A stretch of 15,144 nt of DNA from DUEL01 sp964580565 (GTDB taxonomy: Bacteria; Chloroflexota; Anaerolineae; B4-G1; DUEL01): positions 1 to 15,144 of the forward strand of contig CAZOLN010000060.1 in the NCBI GenBank assembly GCA_964580565.1, in the 5' to 3' direction. Each line of letters opens with the position of its first letter. Position 1 is the stretch's first letter. The notes under the pieces are model-generated. The model searched no databases, was not told the DNA's origin, and saw nothing but the letters and a program-made list of their open reading frames with translations. Positions 1-7,624 of this stretch are shown piece after piece. Both the position numbers and the translations under genes were made by a program.

Positions 1-1
1 C

Positions 2-2563
2 TCACACCACCCGCGGCACGCGGGCCAGGATCTCGGAGATCACCTCGTAGTTGATGGTCCCCAGCCACTCGGCCACCTCCTCGGCGGTGATCTCATCGCT
101 CCCCTGGCGGCCGATGAGCACGACCTCATCCCCCACGCGGACGTTGGGGATGTGGGTGACGTTGATCATCGTCTGGTCCATGCAGACCCGCCCCACGATC
201 GGGGCACGCTGGCCCCGCACCAGCACCGCCTGCCAGTGGGTCGGCGCGCGACGGAAGCCGTCGGCGTACCCCACCGGGATGACGGCGATGGTCTCCTCTC
301 CCTTCGTCCGGTACGTGTTGCCGTAACTGACGTAACTGCCCGGCGGAAGGGTCTTGACCTGGGCGATGGTCGTCTTCCAGGCCAGCGCGGGACGAAAACC
401 CTGCGGCAGCGGCACGTAGGGAGAGGGCTGCAGGCCGTACATCGCCAGGCCCAGCCGCACCATGTTGAACCGCGATTCCGGCAGCCGGAGCGTGGCAGCG
501 GAGTTGGCGCAATGGATGTACCGGAAGGTGACGCCGATCGTCTCCAATCGACGCAGGACCTCCCGAAACCGGCCCAACTGCCAGCGGGTGTACGAAAGAT
601 CCGGCTCGTCGGCCACGGAGAAGTGGGTGAAGATCCCCTCCAACTCCAACCCGGGCAGGCCGCGGATCTCCTCGACGAAGGGGACGACCTGATCGGGCAA
701 CAGCCCCAGCCGTCCCATCCCGGTATCCACCTTGATGTGGACCCGCGCGGTGCGTCGCAGGTCGACGGCCGCGCGGCTGAAGGCCCGCGCCAGATCGGGA
801 TCGTAGAGGGTCAGGGTGATGTCGTACCGGAGGGCCTCCCGGGCCAGCCAGGCGGGGGTGTAGCCCAGGACCAGGATCGGGGCGTCGATCCCGGCCTCGC
901 GGAGGCGGATCGCCTCGTTGAGGGAGGCGACGCCGCAGAAAGAGGCACCGTTGTTGAGGGCGGTGCGGGCCACCGTGATGGCCCCGTGGCCGTAAGCGTC
1001 CGCCTTCAAGACGGCCAGGATCTCCACCTCGGGTCCGACGATCTCTTTGATCTGCCGGACGTTGTAGGCGATCGCCTCCAGGTCGATCTCCACCCAGGTC
1101 GGCCGGTTGGGACGGGCGGCCCGCACCCGATGGCGACCGTCGAAGCGGCGCACCAGGCGGGCCGCGTCGCTCGGGTCGGCCAGAAGGCCCTCGACGACCG
1201 CCTCCATCTGGGCCTCCACGTCCCCCTTGACCAGGACCACGTCGCCCGGGCCCAGTTGGGGACGCAGGTGCCGCACCGCGTCGTGGGCGGTGTAAGTGAC
1301 GAAGAGACGATCGCAGGAGAGCCCGGCCTCCTTCGCCGCATCGGCGATCCAGACGGCCCGCTCCCCCTTCGTCACTAACAGGTCCACGAAGGCCGCCGCT
1401 GCCCTTCCCACCTGTCGGTGCCCCTCCACCGCATACCCACCCAGCTGGGCCATGTCCCCCAGCACCGCGATGCGCCGTCGGGCCGGGTAGTCGGCCAGGG
1501 CGGTCAGCGCCTGCAGCATCGTCGCCGGGCTGGCGCTGGCCGATCCGTCCAGGATCAGCGAATCCCCCGCCCCGCGCAACACCCGCAGCCGCCCCGGCCC
1601 CGGCCGCAGTTCCTCCACCGCGTCCAGGATGTCGTCCCACGGGATGTGGTACACCAGCCCGACCGCGATCGCCGCCAGGACGGTGTAGACCTGATGGCGG
1701 CCCAGCAGCCGGGTACGGACCTCCGACTTGGCCGGGTAGCCGGGGGTCCCCATCCCGCTGACGCCGGGGAAGTGGACCACGAACTGGAGCCCCTCGGGGT
1801 CGGGGCGGAGTTCGGAGGCGACGATGTCGGCGTCGGGGCTCAGGCCGTAGGTGATGACCTGGGCCCGGGTTCGCTCCCGCATCGCCCGTACGCGGGGGTC
1901 GTCGTAGCTGAGGACGGCGAAGCCGTCCGGCGGGAGGGCTTCGACCAGACGCCCTTTCTCCTGGGCGATGGCCTCCAGGCTGCCCAGGTAGGCCAGGTGG
2001 GCATGGTTGACGGCGGTGACCACAGCGACCCGCGGGCGGGTCAGCTGGGCCAGCCGACCGATCTCGCCGAAGGCGCTGCAGGCCAGTTCCAGCACGGCCA
2101 CGTCGTGCTCGGGGGTGAGGCCCGCCAGGGAGATAGGAAGCCCGAACCGATCGCTCAGGTCCGGAGGGTTGGAGAACACCCGACGTCGGGACGAGAGGAC
2201 GGCGGAGATGGCCCCGCAGGCATCCGTCTTGCCGGTGGAGCCGGTGACCCCCACCACCTCGGGCTCGTACTTGCGCAGGACGTGGGCGGCCCAGTCGGTG
2301 AGGGCCAGTTGGGTATCGGGCACCACGATGCAGGGGACCGGGGGACGGTCGGGGGGGAACTGGCAGAGCACCCCGCCGGCCCCCTTCCGCACCGCGTCGG
2401 CGATGTAATCGTGCCCGTCCCCCGTCTCCGTCTTCACGGCGACGAACAACTCGCCGGGCCGGATACGCCGGGAGTCGTAACAGAATGCAGGGAACGTCTC
2501 CGGGCCGTCCGGGCCGATCCGACGGCCGCCAGTAGCGATCAGGAGGTCATCCAGGTAGATCAT
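2..2563 (-). CDS. MurF-alanine racemase fusion protein
   Basis: The 853-residue protein joins a MurF-like Mur ligase (about residues 1-475) to a PLP-dependent alanine racemase (about 487-853). The racemase half looks complete. It has the PLP lysine K520 in AVLKADAYGHG, the catalytic tyrosine Y747 in VSYGNTY, and the conserved VGRVCMDQ segment, so it should interconvert L- and D-alanine in the cytoplasm. MurF normally adds D-Ala-D-Ala to the UDP-MurNAc tripeptide. Here the P-loop GSTGKT (108-113) and RIAVLGDM (364-371) are kept. The usual DxYNANP motif reads DGSASASP (339-346), HNVxN reads HQVYT (290-294), and KGSRSM reads KGDVEAQM (446-453). The ligase may therefore be inactive or altered. 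MurF-Alr fusions are known in Bacteroidetes. The gene is complete, with its TGA at 2-4. The ATG at 2561-2563 has no good ribosome binding site and overlaps the stop of a short upstream ORF, which suggests coupled translation. Confidence 0.93.
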   Translation of the reverse strand: MIYLDDLLIATGGRRIGPDGPETFPAFCYDSRRIRPGELFVAVKTETGDGHDYIADAVRKGAGGVLCQFPPDRPPVPCIVVPDTQLALTDWAAHVLRKYEPEVVGVTGSTGKTDACGAISAVLSSRRRVFSNPPDLSDRFGLPISLAGLTPEHDVAVLELACSAFGEIGRLAQLTRPRVAVVTAVNHAHLAYLGSLEAIAQEKGRLVEALPPDGFAVLSYDDPRVRAMRERTRAQVITYGLSPDADIVASELRPDPEGLQFVVHFPGVSGMGTPGYPAKSEVRTRLLGRHQVYTVLAAIAVGLVYHIPWDDILDAVEELRPGPGRLRVLRGAGDSLILDGSASASPATMLQALTALADYPARRRIAVLGDMAQLGGYAVEGHRQVGRAAAAFVDLLVTKGERAVWIADAAKEAGLSCDRLFVTYTAHDAVRHLRPQLGPGDVVLVKGDVEAQMEAVVEGLLADPSDAARLVRRFDGRHRVRAARPNRPTWVEIDLEAIAYNVRQIKEIVGPEVEILAVLKADAYGHGAITVARTALNNGASFCGVASLNEAIRLREAGIDAPILVLGYTPAWLAREALRYDITLTLYDPDLARAFSRAAVDLRRTARVHIKVDTGMGRLGLLPDQVVPFVEEIRGLPGLELEGIFTHFSVADEPDLSYTRWQLGRFREVLRRLETIGVTFRYIHCANSAATLRLPESRFNMVRLGLAMYGLQPSPYVPLPQGFRPALAWKTTIAQVKTLPPGSYVSYGNTYRTKGEETIAVIPVGYADGFRRAPTHWQAVLVRGQRAPIVGRVCMDQTMINVTHIPNVRVGDEVVLIGRQGSDEITAEEVAEWLGTINYEVISEILARVPRVV

Positions 2564-2616
2564 CGTCGCGCTGCCAGGTCGAACAGCAGGTCGTTGATGT
2601 CGCGGACGTCACGCAC
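2560..2616 (-). CDS. Possible 18-codon bridging ORF before murF-alr
   Basis: This short frame opens with GTG one base after the stop of the upstream dehydrogenase gene. It encodes VRDVRDINDLLFDLAARR, and its TGA overlaps the ATG of murF-alr in an ATGA arrangement. A GGAGG sequence lies about 10 bases upstream of the GTG, while murF-alr itself has no clear ribosome binding site. I infer that it could carry ribosomes into murF-alr by termination and reinitiation. It is short enough to occur by chance, and I recognise no family. Confidence 0.3.
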   Translation of the reverse strand: MRDVRDINDLLFDLAARR

Positions 2617-2617
2617 C

Positions 2618-3571
2618 TCAGTACCCCCTCCCCTTATCCACCACATTCACCAGCGGCTCCCCCGCCACGTACCGCCGCAGGTTCTCCAGGAACAGTCCGA
2701 TCTCCCGCTCCTCGATGCGAGGGGAGTTCCAGGAGTTGTGAGGCGTGATGATGACGTTGGGCAAATCCCAGAAAGGGCTATCCTCCGGCAGAGGCTCTTC
2801 GGAGAAGACATCCAGACAGGCCCCACCGATGCGACGCTCCTGAAGCGCCTCGAGCAGCGCTGCCTCGTCCACGATGCCCCCCCGCGCGATGTTGATCAGC
2901 CAAGCGTCCGACTTCATCGCCACCAACTCCGCCCGACCGATGAGGCCCCGCGTCTCCTCGGTGAGGGGGCAGGAGATGACCACGAAGTCGGACCGGCGCA
3001 GCAGGTCGTGCAGACGGTCGGAAGGGAGCACCTCGTCGGCGTGGGGATGGGGCCGGGGATGCCGACGCAGGCCGAGCACGTGCATCCCGAACGCTTTGCA
3101 CAGCCGGGCCACCTCGCCGCCGATGTCCCCGAGACCAACGATCCCCACCGTCAGCCCGCGCAGTTCCCGCAGATCCAGTTTCTCCCACCGACGCCCGCTC
3201 TGCTGCTTCAGGAACTCGGGCAGCCGCTTGACGACCGCCAGCATGTACGCCAGGACCGTCTCGGCGATGGGGGTGTTGAAGACCCCGCTGGCGTTGGTCA
3301 GCACCACGTCCGATTCGGCCAGTTCGGGGAAAAGGACGTGGTCCACCCCCGCGCTGACGGTATGGACCCACCGGAGGTTGGGGATGGAGGTCACCAGCCG
3401 ACGGAACGTCTCGCCCGTCACCCCCCAGCGAAGGAAGATGACCTCCGCGTCCTCCAAGTCGCCTTCGATCTCCCCTTCCGCGTTGATAGGGACGATCTCG
3501 CAGTCGGGGGCGATCCGGCAGACGTGAGGGGATAACGCGTCGATCAAATGGTCAGGCACCACTAACTTCAC
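2618..3571 (-). CDS. D-2-hydroxyacid dehydrogenase, NAD-binding
   Basis: The protein has 317 residues from the GTG start chosen here. It belongs to the D-isomer-specific 2-hydroxyacid dehydrogenase family, which reduces 2-keto acids or oxidises D-2-hydroxyacids with NAD(P). The Rossmann motif GLGDIG is at 146-151. The catalytic triad is visible as R230 in NIARGGIVDE, E259 in SEEPLP and H278 in ITPHNSW. Length fits the family. The open frame extends upstream into the tRNA-Val gene, but that extension is not coding. The GTG at 3569-3571 has GGAGG eight bases upstream, whereas an ATG at 3584-3586 lacks a well-spaced site. The substrate cannot be told from sequence; divergent members include glyoxylate/hydroxypyruvate reductases and phosphoglycerate dehydrogenase-like enzymes. 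The gene lies between tRNA-Val and murF-alr, and a transcript running through the tRNA is possible. Confidence 0.92.
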   Translation of the reverse strand: MKLVVPDHLIDALSPHVCRIAPDCEIVPINAEGEIEGDLEDAEVIFLRWGVTGETFRRLVTSIPNLRWVHTVSAGVDHVLFPELAESDVVLTNASGVFNTPIAETVLAYMLAVVKRLPEFLKQQSGRRWEKLDLRELRGLTVGIVGLGDIGGEVARLCKAFGMHVLGLRRHPRPHPHADEVLPSDRLHDLLRRSDFVVISCPLTEETRGLIGRAELVAMKSDAWLINIARGGIVDEAALLEALQERRIGGACLDVFSEEPLPEDSPFWDLPNVIITPHNSWNSPRIEEREIGLFLENLRRYVAGEPLVNVVDKGRGY

Positions 3572-3579
3572 CGCGCAAC

Positions 3580-3584
3580 CCTCC
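3580..3584 (-). promoter_or_regulatory. Shine-Dalgarno site fixing the GTG start of the dehydrogenase
   Basis: On the minus strand this reads GGAGG, eight bases before the GTG at 3571. It overlaps the alternative ATG at 3586, which makes that ATG an unlikely start. Confidence 0.7.
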
Positions 3585-3593
3585 ATATCGCAA

Positions 3594-3619
3594 GCCGGGC
3601 ACCTTTCACAGCGCCCGGC
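3594..3619 (-). other. Hairpin between tRNA-Val and the dehydrogenase gene
   Basis: A perfect 7-bp inverted repeat, GCCGGGC and GCCCGGC, flanks a 12-base loop. No T-tract follows on the minus strand, so it is a weak terminator candidate. It could instead be a processing or leader structure in a tRNA-mRNA transcript. Confidence 0.4.
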
Positions 3620-3626
3620 GTCCGTG

Positions 3627-3700
3627 TGGGCGGTACAGGACTCGAACCTGTGACCTCCTCCTTGTAAGGGAGGCGCTCTAACCAACTGAGCTAACCGCCC
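3627..3700 (-). tRNA. tRNA-Val(TAC)
   Basis: The 74-base gene folds into a full cloverleaf. The acceptor stem GGGCGGT pairs with ACCGCCC, the D-arm is GCTC/GAGC, the anticodon stem is CCTCC/GGAGG around loop CTTACAA, and the T-arm is ACAGG/CCTGT with TTCGAGT. Anticodon TAC reads GTA valine codons. The discriminator base is A and the 3' CCA is not encoded, so a CCA-adding enzyme is needed. A near-consensus promoter lies just upstream. Confidence 0.97.
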
Positions 3701-3708
3701 GCAGCGTC

Positions 3709-3737
3709 ATTATAACCGCGAACTCCCGCCCCGTCAA
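3709..3737 (-). promoter_or_regulatory. Sigma70-type promoter for tRNA-Val
   Basis: On the minus strand TTGACG (3732-3737) and TATAAT (3709-3714) are separated by exactly 17 bases. The -10 box ends 8 bases before the mature tRNA 5' end, so transcription would start only about 2 bases upstream of the tRNA. Confidence 0.8.
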
Positions 3738-3743
3738 TCTGCG

Positions 3744-3802
3744 CCACGAATAACGAGGCACGAATACACGAATTCGATTCGTGCATTCGCGCCTATTCGT
3801 GG
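3744..3802. repeat. Palindromic CACGAAT-type intergenic repeat
   Basis: A long imperfect inverted repeat begins CCACGAATA and ends TATTCGTGG. The inner arms pair GCACGAATACACGAAT with ATTCGTGCATTCGCGC, with a bulge of about 4 bases and few mismatches. It lies between the dcd stop codon and the tRNA-Val promoter, where it could act as a terminator for the dcd transcript. From memory, similar CACGAAT palindromes are dispersed in Chloroflexota genomes. That is recollection and not a search result. Confidence 0.65.
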
Positions 3803-3808
3803 ACGGCA

Positions 3809-4369
3809 CTACAACCTCGGCAGCACGATGTCCTCCTGCCGCTGGTACTTCCCTTTCTTGTCGGCGTAGGAGATCTCGCACACCTCGTCCGCCTCGAAGA
3901 AGAGGACCTGGGCGATCCCTTCACCGGCGTAGATCTTCGCCGGCAGCGGGGTGGTGTTGCTGATCTCCAACGTCACGTACCCTTCCCACTCCGGCTCGAA
4001 CGGAGTGATGTTGACGATGATACCACACCGAGCGTAGGTGGACTTCCCCAGGCAGACGCAGAGCACGCCGCGGGGGATGCGGAAGTACTCGACCGATCGG
4101 GCCAGGGCAAACGAGTTGGGAGGGATCACACAGACCTCCCCCTTGAAATCCACCATCGCCCGCGTCTCGAACCGCTTGGGGTCCACCACCGTCAGGTCCC
4201 CCAGGCCCGGCGTGAAGATCTTGAACTCGTCCGCCACCCGGATGTCGTAGCCGTAAGAAGAGAGCCCGTAGGAGATCACCCCGTCACGGACCTGATGATC
4301 CACGAACGGCTCGATCATCCGGTGCTCCAGCGCCATCCTGCGAATCCAATGATCCGGCTTCAAGCCCAT
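3809..4369 (-). CDS. dcd: dCTP deaminase
   Basis: The 186-residue protein deaminates dCTP to dUTP (or to dUMP in bifunctional relatives), feeding dTMP synthesis. Family signature segments are clear: an N-terminal KPDHWIRRMALEH, SYGLSSYGYDIRV at 33-45, and the active-site stretch with S110, R114 and E135, matching S111, R115 and E138 of the E. coli enzyme. Length is typical. The ATG at 4367-4369 follows an AGGGAGG ribosome binding site. An upstream extension of the open frame into argS is an overlapping shadow. The gene lies downstream of argS, 68 bases away, with a hairpin in the gap. Sequence alone does not decide between plain dcd and the bifunctional dUMP-forming type. Confidence 0.94.
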   Translation of the reverse strand: MGLKPDHWIRRMALEHRMIEPFVDHQVRDGVISYGLSSYGYDIRVADEFKIFTPGLGDLTVVDPKRFETRAMVDFKGEVCVIPPNSFALARSVEYFRIPRGVLCVCLGKSTYARCGIIVNITPFEPEWEGYVTLEISNTTPLPAKIYAGEGIAQVLFFEADEVCEISYADKKGKYQRQEDIVLPRL

Positions 4370-4393
4370 CAACCCTCCCTTTGGCGTCAAATG

Positions 4394-4437
4394 CGAGTTG
4401 CGAGGGGCGAGCCGCGAACTGCGCAATCCGCGACTCG
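4394..4437. repeat. Inverted repeat after argS
   Basis: CGAGTTGCG (4394-4402) pairs with CGCGACTCG (4429-4437), giving nine pairs with one G-T wobble around a GC-rich loop. It begins at the base next to the argS stop codon. It may be a weak terminator or RNA-stabilising structure, or a member of a GCGA-rich intergenic repeat family. No T-tract follows. Confidence 0.4.
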
Positions 4438-6132
4438 TTACATCCGCTCCGGCGCGGTCATCCCCATCAGGTGTAACACACGTGCGAGGACCGCCTTGGC
4501 GGCCTGCACCAGCCGGAGACGGGCGCGGGTCAGGCCGACATCGGCAGGGTCGGAGGAGACCACCCGACAGTCCCGGTAGAAGGCGTGGAAGGTCGCCGCC
4601 AACTCCTGGGCGTAGAAAGGCAGGAAGTGGGGGGTCAGTTTCCGCGCGCCCTGCTCGATGACCTCGGGCAGTTCCAGCATCTTGCGGATGAGGGCCATCT
4701 CGCTGGGATGGTGCAACAGCGAGAGGTCGGCAGGCTCGTCCAGCGACCACCCCCGCTCCTGGGCGTGGCGGAGGATGCTGGCGATCCGGGCGTGGGCGTA
4801 CTGCACGTAGTAGACCGGGTTCCGCTCCGACTGCTCCACCGCCAGGTCGAGGTCGAAATCGACCGGCGCGTCGGCGGTGCGGGAGAGGAGCATGAACCGG
4901 ATGGGATCCGGGCCGACCTCGTCCAGGAGGTCGCGCAGGGTGACGAACTCGCCGGTGCGCTTGGACATGCGCACCTCCTCGCCCCCCCGCCAGAGGGTGA
5001 CCAACTGGTAGAGAATGAAGACCAGCCGGTCGGGGTCGACCCCCAGCGCCTTCGCCGCCGCCCGCACGCGGGGGACGTCCCCGTGGTGGTCGGCCCCCCA
5101 GATGTAGATGGCCCGGTCGAACCCCCGCTCCACCAACTTGTCCCACAGATAGGCCACGTCCGAGGCCAGATACGTGGGCCGTTCGGAGGGCTCCGGGATG
5201 ACCTTGGGGGAACGGATCAGCACCGCGTCCTTCTCCAGGTCGGGGTGGCGGAACCAGACGGCGTCGTCGTACTCCACGACGTACCCCCGCTCCCGCAGCA
5301 TCCCCAACACCCGGTCGAACAACCCTTCCTCGTAGAAGGCGCGCTCGTGCCGCCAGGTGTCGAAATGGACCCCCAGATCGGCCAGGTCCTTGCGGATCCA
5401 CTCCAGCACCCGGTCCACCGCCCACCGCGCGACGGCGCGGACCGCCTCCTTGTACTCCATCTCCAGGTAGCGCCGACCTACCTCCTCCGCCAGTTGCCGC
5501 CCCAGGTCGGTCACATACTGACCCAGATAGCCGTCTTCCGGGAAGGGGGCCGACTCGCCCAACGCCTCTGCGTAGCGGGCGAAGACGCTCTCGCCGAACT
5601 TGCGCACCTGGGATCCGGCGTCGTTGACGTAGTACTCCCGCTCTACCTCGTAGCCGGCCGCCGCCAACACCGAGGCCAGCGCGTCCCCCAGGACAGCGTT
5701 GCGGGCAGAGCCGACGGTGAGCGGGCCTGTGGGGTTGGCGCTGACGAACTCCACCTGGACCCGTTGACCGCGGCCGAGGTCCAGCTCGCCGAAGGACTCG
5801 CCCGCCTCCAGGATCGATTCGACCTGGGCAGCGAGCCACCCCTCGTCCAGCCAGACGTTGATGTACCCCGGCTTGACCGGTTCGACCCGACCGACGAAGT
5901 CCGCCTCCGGCAGGTGGGCCACGACGCGGCGGGCGATCTCCAGCGGGTTCATCCGCGCCTCCCGCGCCAGTTTCAGGCAGACGGAGGAGGCATAATCGCC
6001 GTGCTCCTCCCGGCGGCCCCGCTCCACCACCACGGGAGGAACCTCAAAAGCGGGCAGGTCACCCGCCTCCTGGGCAGCGATAAGACCGTGTCGTATCCAA
6101 TCGGCGATCCGAGTGCGCAACGTTGTAGCCAC
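4438..6132 (-). CDS. argS: Arginyl-tRNA synthetase
   Basis: This class I synthetase attaches arginine to tRNA-Arg in the cytoplasm. The protein has 564 residues from the GTG start chosen here. It contains the N-terminal ArgRS add-on domain, the nucleotide-binding signature region NPTGPLTVGSARNAV near residue 135, the second signature VRMSKRTGEF, and a C-terminal DALR anticodon-binding domain ending in MTAPERM. The HIGH motif is unusual, reading TVGS where most enzymes have HVGH. The rest is well conserved, so I expect it to be active. The ORF could start at an ATG (6136-6138), but GGAGG lies only one base before that ATG and exactly seven bases before the GTG at 6130-6132, which I prefer. It follows add by about 42 bases and probably shares its transcript. 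Confidence 0.95.
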   Translation of the reverse strand: MATTLRTRIADWIRHGLIAAQEAGDLPAFEVPPVVVERGRREEHGDYASSVCLKLAREARMNPLEIARRVVAHLPEADFVGRVEPVKPGYINVWLDEGWLAAQVESILEAGESFGELDLGRGQRVQVEFVSANPTGPLTVGSARNAVLGDALASVLAAAGYEVEREYYVNDAGSQVRKFGESVFARYAEALGESAPFPEDGYLGQYVTDLGRQLAEEVGRRYLEMEYKEAVRAVARWAVDRVLEWIRKDLADLGVHFDTWRHERAFYEEGLFDRVLGMLRERGYVVEYDDAVWFRHPDLEKDAVLIRSPKVIPEPSERPTYLASDVAYLWDKLVERGFDRAIYIWGADHHGDVPRVRAAAKALGVDPDRLVFILYQLVTLWRGGEEVRMSKRTGEFVTLRDLLDEVGPDPIRFMLLSRTADAPVDFDLDLAVEQSERNPVYYVQYAHARIASILRHAQERGWSLDEPADLSLLHHPSEMALIRKMLELPEVIEQGARKLTPHFLPFYAQELAATFHAFYRDCRVVSSDPADVGLTRARLRLVQAAKAVLARVLHLMGMTAPERM

Positions 6133-6139
6133 AGACATA

Positions 6140-6144
6140 CCTCC
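6140..6144 (-). promoter_or_regulatory. Shine-Dalgarno site favouring the argS GTG start
   Basis: On the minus strand GGAGG is one base from the upstream ATG (6138) and seven bases from the GTG (6132). Normal spacing favours the GTG, two codons later. Confidence 0.6.
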
Positions 6145-6174
6145 AGACTGCCAGACTATGAGATCTCCCTCCGC

Positions 6175-7242
6175 TCATCCTATCGCGTCCCACTCGTGGA
6201 ACCGCTCTCGGAGCCGCGCCTTCTCATCGTCGGACAGGAAGGCGGCATCGATGGCATAATGAATAGCCTGGCGCAACTGCACCAGTCCCATGCCGATCGC
6301 CCGCACCGAAACCATATACTCATCGGTCAACGTGGTGTCGGAGACGCTGGGATCGTCCGTGTTGATCGTCACCCGGATCCCCAGCGCGAACAGGTCGAGC
6401 AGCGGATGTTGGGAAAAAGTACGCACTACACCGGTCTGGAGATTGCTGGTGGGGCAGACCTCCAGCGTCACGCCGCTCTCCCGCACGAGCCGCACGACGT
6501 TGGAGTCCTCGATCACCCGAATGCCGTGGCCGATGCGCATCGCGTGAAAATGGCGGATGGCGTCCCGAACGTTCCCCGGTGGACCCGCCTCCCCGGCGTG
6601 GATCGTGACCCCCAGCCCCTCCGCCCGGGCCTTGCGGTAGAGGGGGGCCAGGTCACGGGCTGGGTAGTTCACCTCGTCCCCCGCCAGGTCCACACCGACG
6701 ACCCCTCGATCCCGGAACGCCAGCCCGACCTCGACGATCTCCTCCGCCGTGCGCGGCTCCTCGTCCCGTCCGACCTGGAGGATCAGCCGCACCCAGATGT
6801 CGTGGTCCTCCTGGGCTTTGGCGACCGCTTGCGTGACCCATTCCGTCACGTCGACCAGCGAAAACCCCTGGTTCCGGGCGAGGGCTACCGGGTTGAACCG
6901 CAACTCCAGATAGCGCACGTGGTCCGCCGCGGCATCGGCCACCGCCTCGTAGGCGATCCGCTCCACCGCCTCTTTGCTTCGGTAGAACTCCCGCAGCAGG
7001 CGGAACTTGGCCAGAAAGCGGTGGAAGTCCGGCTCCTCCCCGCTGAACTGAACGTAGGGGCGAAGCTCCTCGCTGCTGCGCGCCGGCAGGTCGATCCCGT
7101 GCTCCCTGGCGATCTCCACCAGGGTTTGCAGCCGCAGAGACCCCTCCAGATGACGGTGGAGATCCACCTTCGGCAATCGCTGCAGCAGATCCCGCAGCGC
7201 ACGTCGTTCCTCCATGACAGCCGCTTTTCCGACCACGCCCAT
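6175..7242 (-). CDS. add: Adenosine deaminase
   Basis: The 355-residue enzyme hydrolyses adenosine or deoxyadenosine to inosine or deoxyinosine in purine salvage. All metal and catalytic motifs of the family are present: H29xH31 in VDLHRHLEGS, H215 and E218 in HAGEAG, H239 in RIGHGIR, and D296-D297 in TINTDDP. LEVCPTSNLQTG (260-271) is also characteristic. Length is typical. The ATG at 7240-7242 is preceded by GGAGG about 10 bases upstream; an internal ATG at codon 10 has no better site. Related subgroups deaminate adenine or aminofutalosine, so exact substrate is not certain. The gene follows the small membrane protein gene by 43 bases and precedes argS. Confidence 0.93.
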   Translation of the reverse strand: MGVVGKAAVMEERRALRDLLQRLPKVDLHRHLEGSLRLQTLVEIAREHGIDLPARSSEELRPYVQFSGEEPDFHRFLAKFRLLREFYRSKEAVERIAYEAVADAAADHVRYLELRFNPVALARNQGFSLVDVTEWVTQAVAKAQEDHDIWVRLILQVGRDEEPRTAEEIVEVGLAFRDRGVVGVDLAGDEVNYPARDLAPLYRKARAEGLGVTIHAGEAGPPGNVRDAIRHFHAMRIGHGIRVIEDSNVVRLVRESGVTLEVCPTSNLQTGVVRTFSQHPLLDLFALGIRVTINTDDPSVSDTTLTDEYMVSVRAIGMGLVQLRQAIHYAIDAAFLSDDEKARLRERFHEWDAIG

Positions 7243-7285
7243 ACCCAGGGTTCCTCCGACGGGATCAGCCTTGCCAGCGCACCTG

Positions 7286-7624
7286 CTACAATCCCTCTTT
7301 CAGCAGCCAGGACCAATATCTCCACACGATGATCAGATCGATCACGATGCCTAGGAAGAAAGGAATATGGTAGAAGACCAATCCGAACAACGGCGTCAAG
7401 AGGAATGAGGCCTCGGGGACCGCCGATAGATAGGCCGCTTTTCGCTCCACGTGGGCCACCAACGCCATGCCAAGAAATGCGGTGGAAACGAAGAAACCCC
7501 GGTAGTAAGGGGGCATCTTCGTCACCGTCCCCAACCGACGGCTGAGGTTTGTATACAGGAAAGTAGCATAGAGGAGACCGACCAGTCCGATTGGCCCCCA
7601 GGGTATGATCAGGATCTCTTTCAT
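7286..7624 (-). CDS. Small membrane protein, 112 aa, KaiC cassette
   Basis: I do not recognise this family. The protein has 112 residues with hydrophobic segments at about 6-26, 43-60 and 73-103. The last is long enough for one long or two short helices and contains a conserved-looking FYHIPFFLGIVIDLIIVWRYW stretch. There is no signal peptidase site, so it is probably an integral membrane protein. Its ATG (7622-7624) overlaps the TGA of the preceding membrane gene as ATGA, implying translational coupling and perhaps a complex of the two. An in-frame upstream extension overlaps that neighbour and lacks hydrophobic character, so I reject it. Last gene of the KaiC-like cassette, 43 bases before add. 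Confidence 0.8.
   Translation of the reverse strand: MKEILIIPWGPIGLVGLLYATFLYTNLSRRLGTVTKMPPYYRGFFVSTAFLGMALVAHVERKAAYLSAVPEASFLLTPLFGLVFYHIPFFLGIVIDLIIVWRYWSWLLKEGL

Noticed and set aside
1418..3535. A 705-codon plus-strand open frame across murF-alr and the dehydrogenase
   Set aside because: It spans two well-supported minus-strand genes and their gap, without domain or ribosome binding site.
3572..3685. N-terminal extension of the dehydrogenase up to an ATG inside tRNA-Val
   Set aside because: It would translate part of the tRNA gene and an intergenic hairpin. The GTG at 3571 has the correct site.
3627..3802. Integration site of a mobile element at tRNA-Val
   Set aside because: No integrase and no direct repeat of the tRNA 3' end occurs in the window. 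The neighbouring palindrome is unrelated to the tRNA sequence.
4585..7332. A 915-codon plus-strand open frame opposite argS and add
   Set aside because: The minus strand holds intact enzymes with all catalytic motifs; the plus frame shows no recognisable family.
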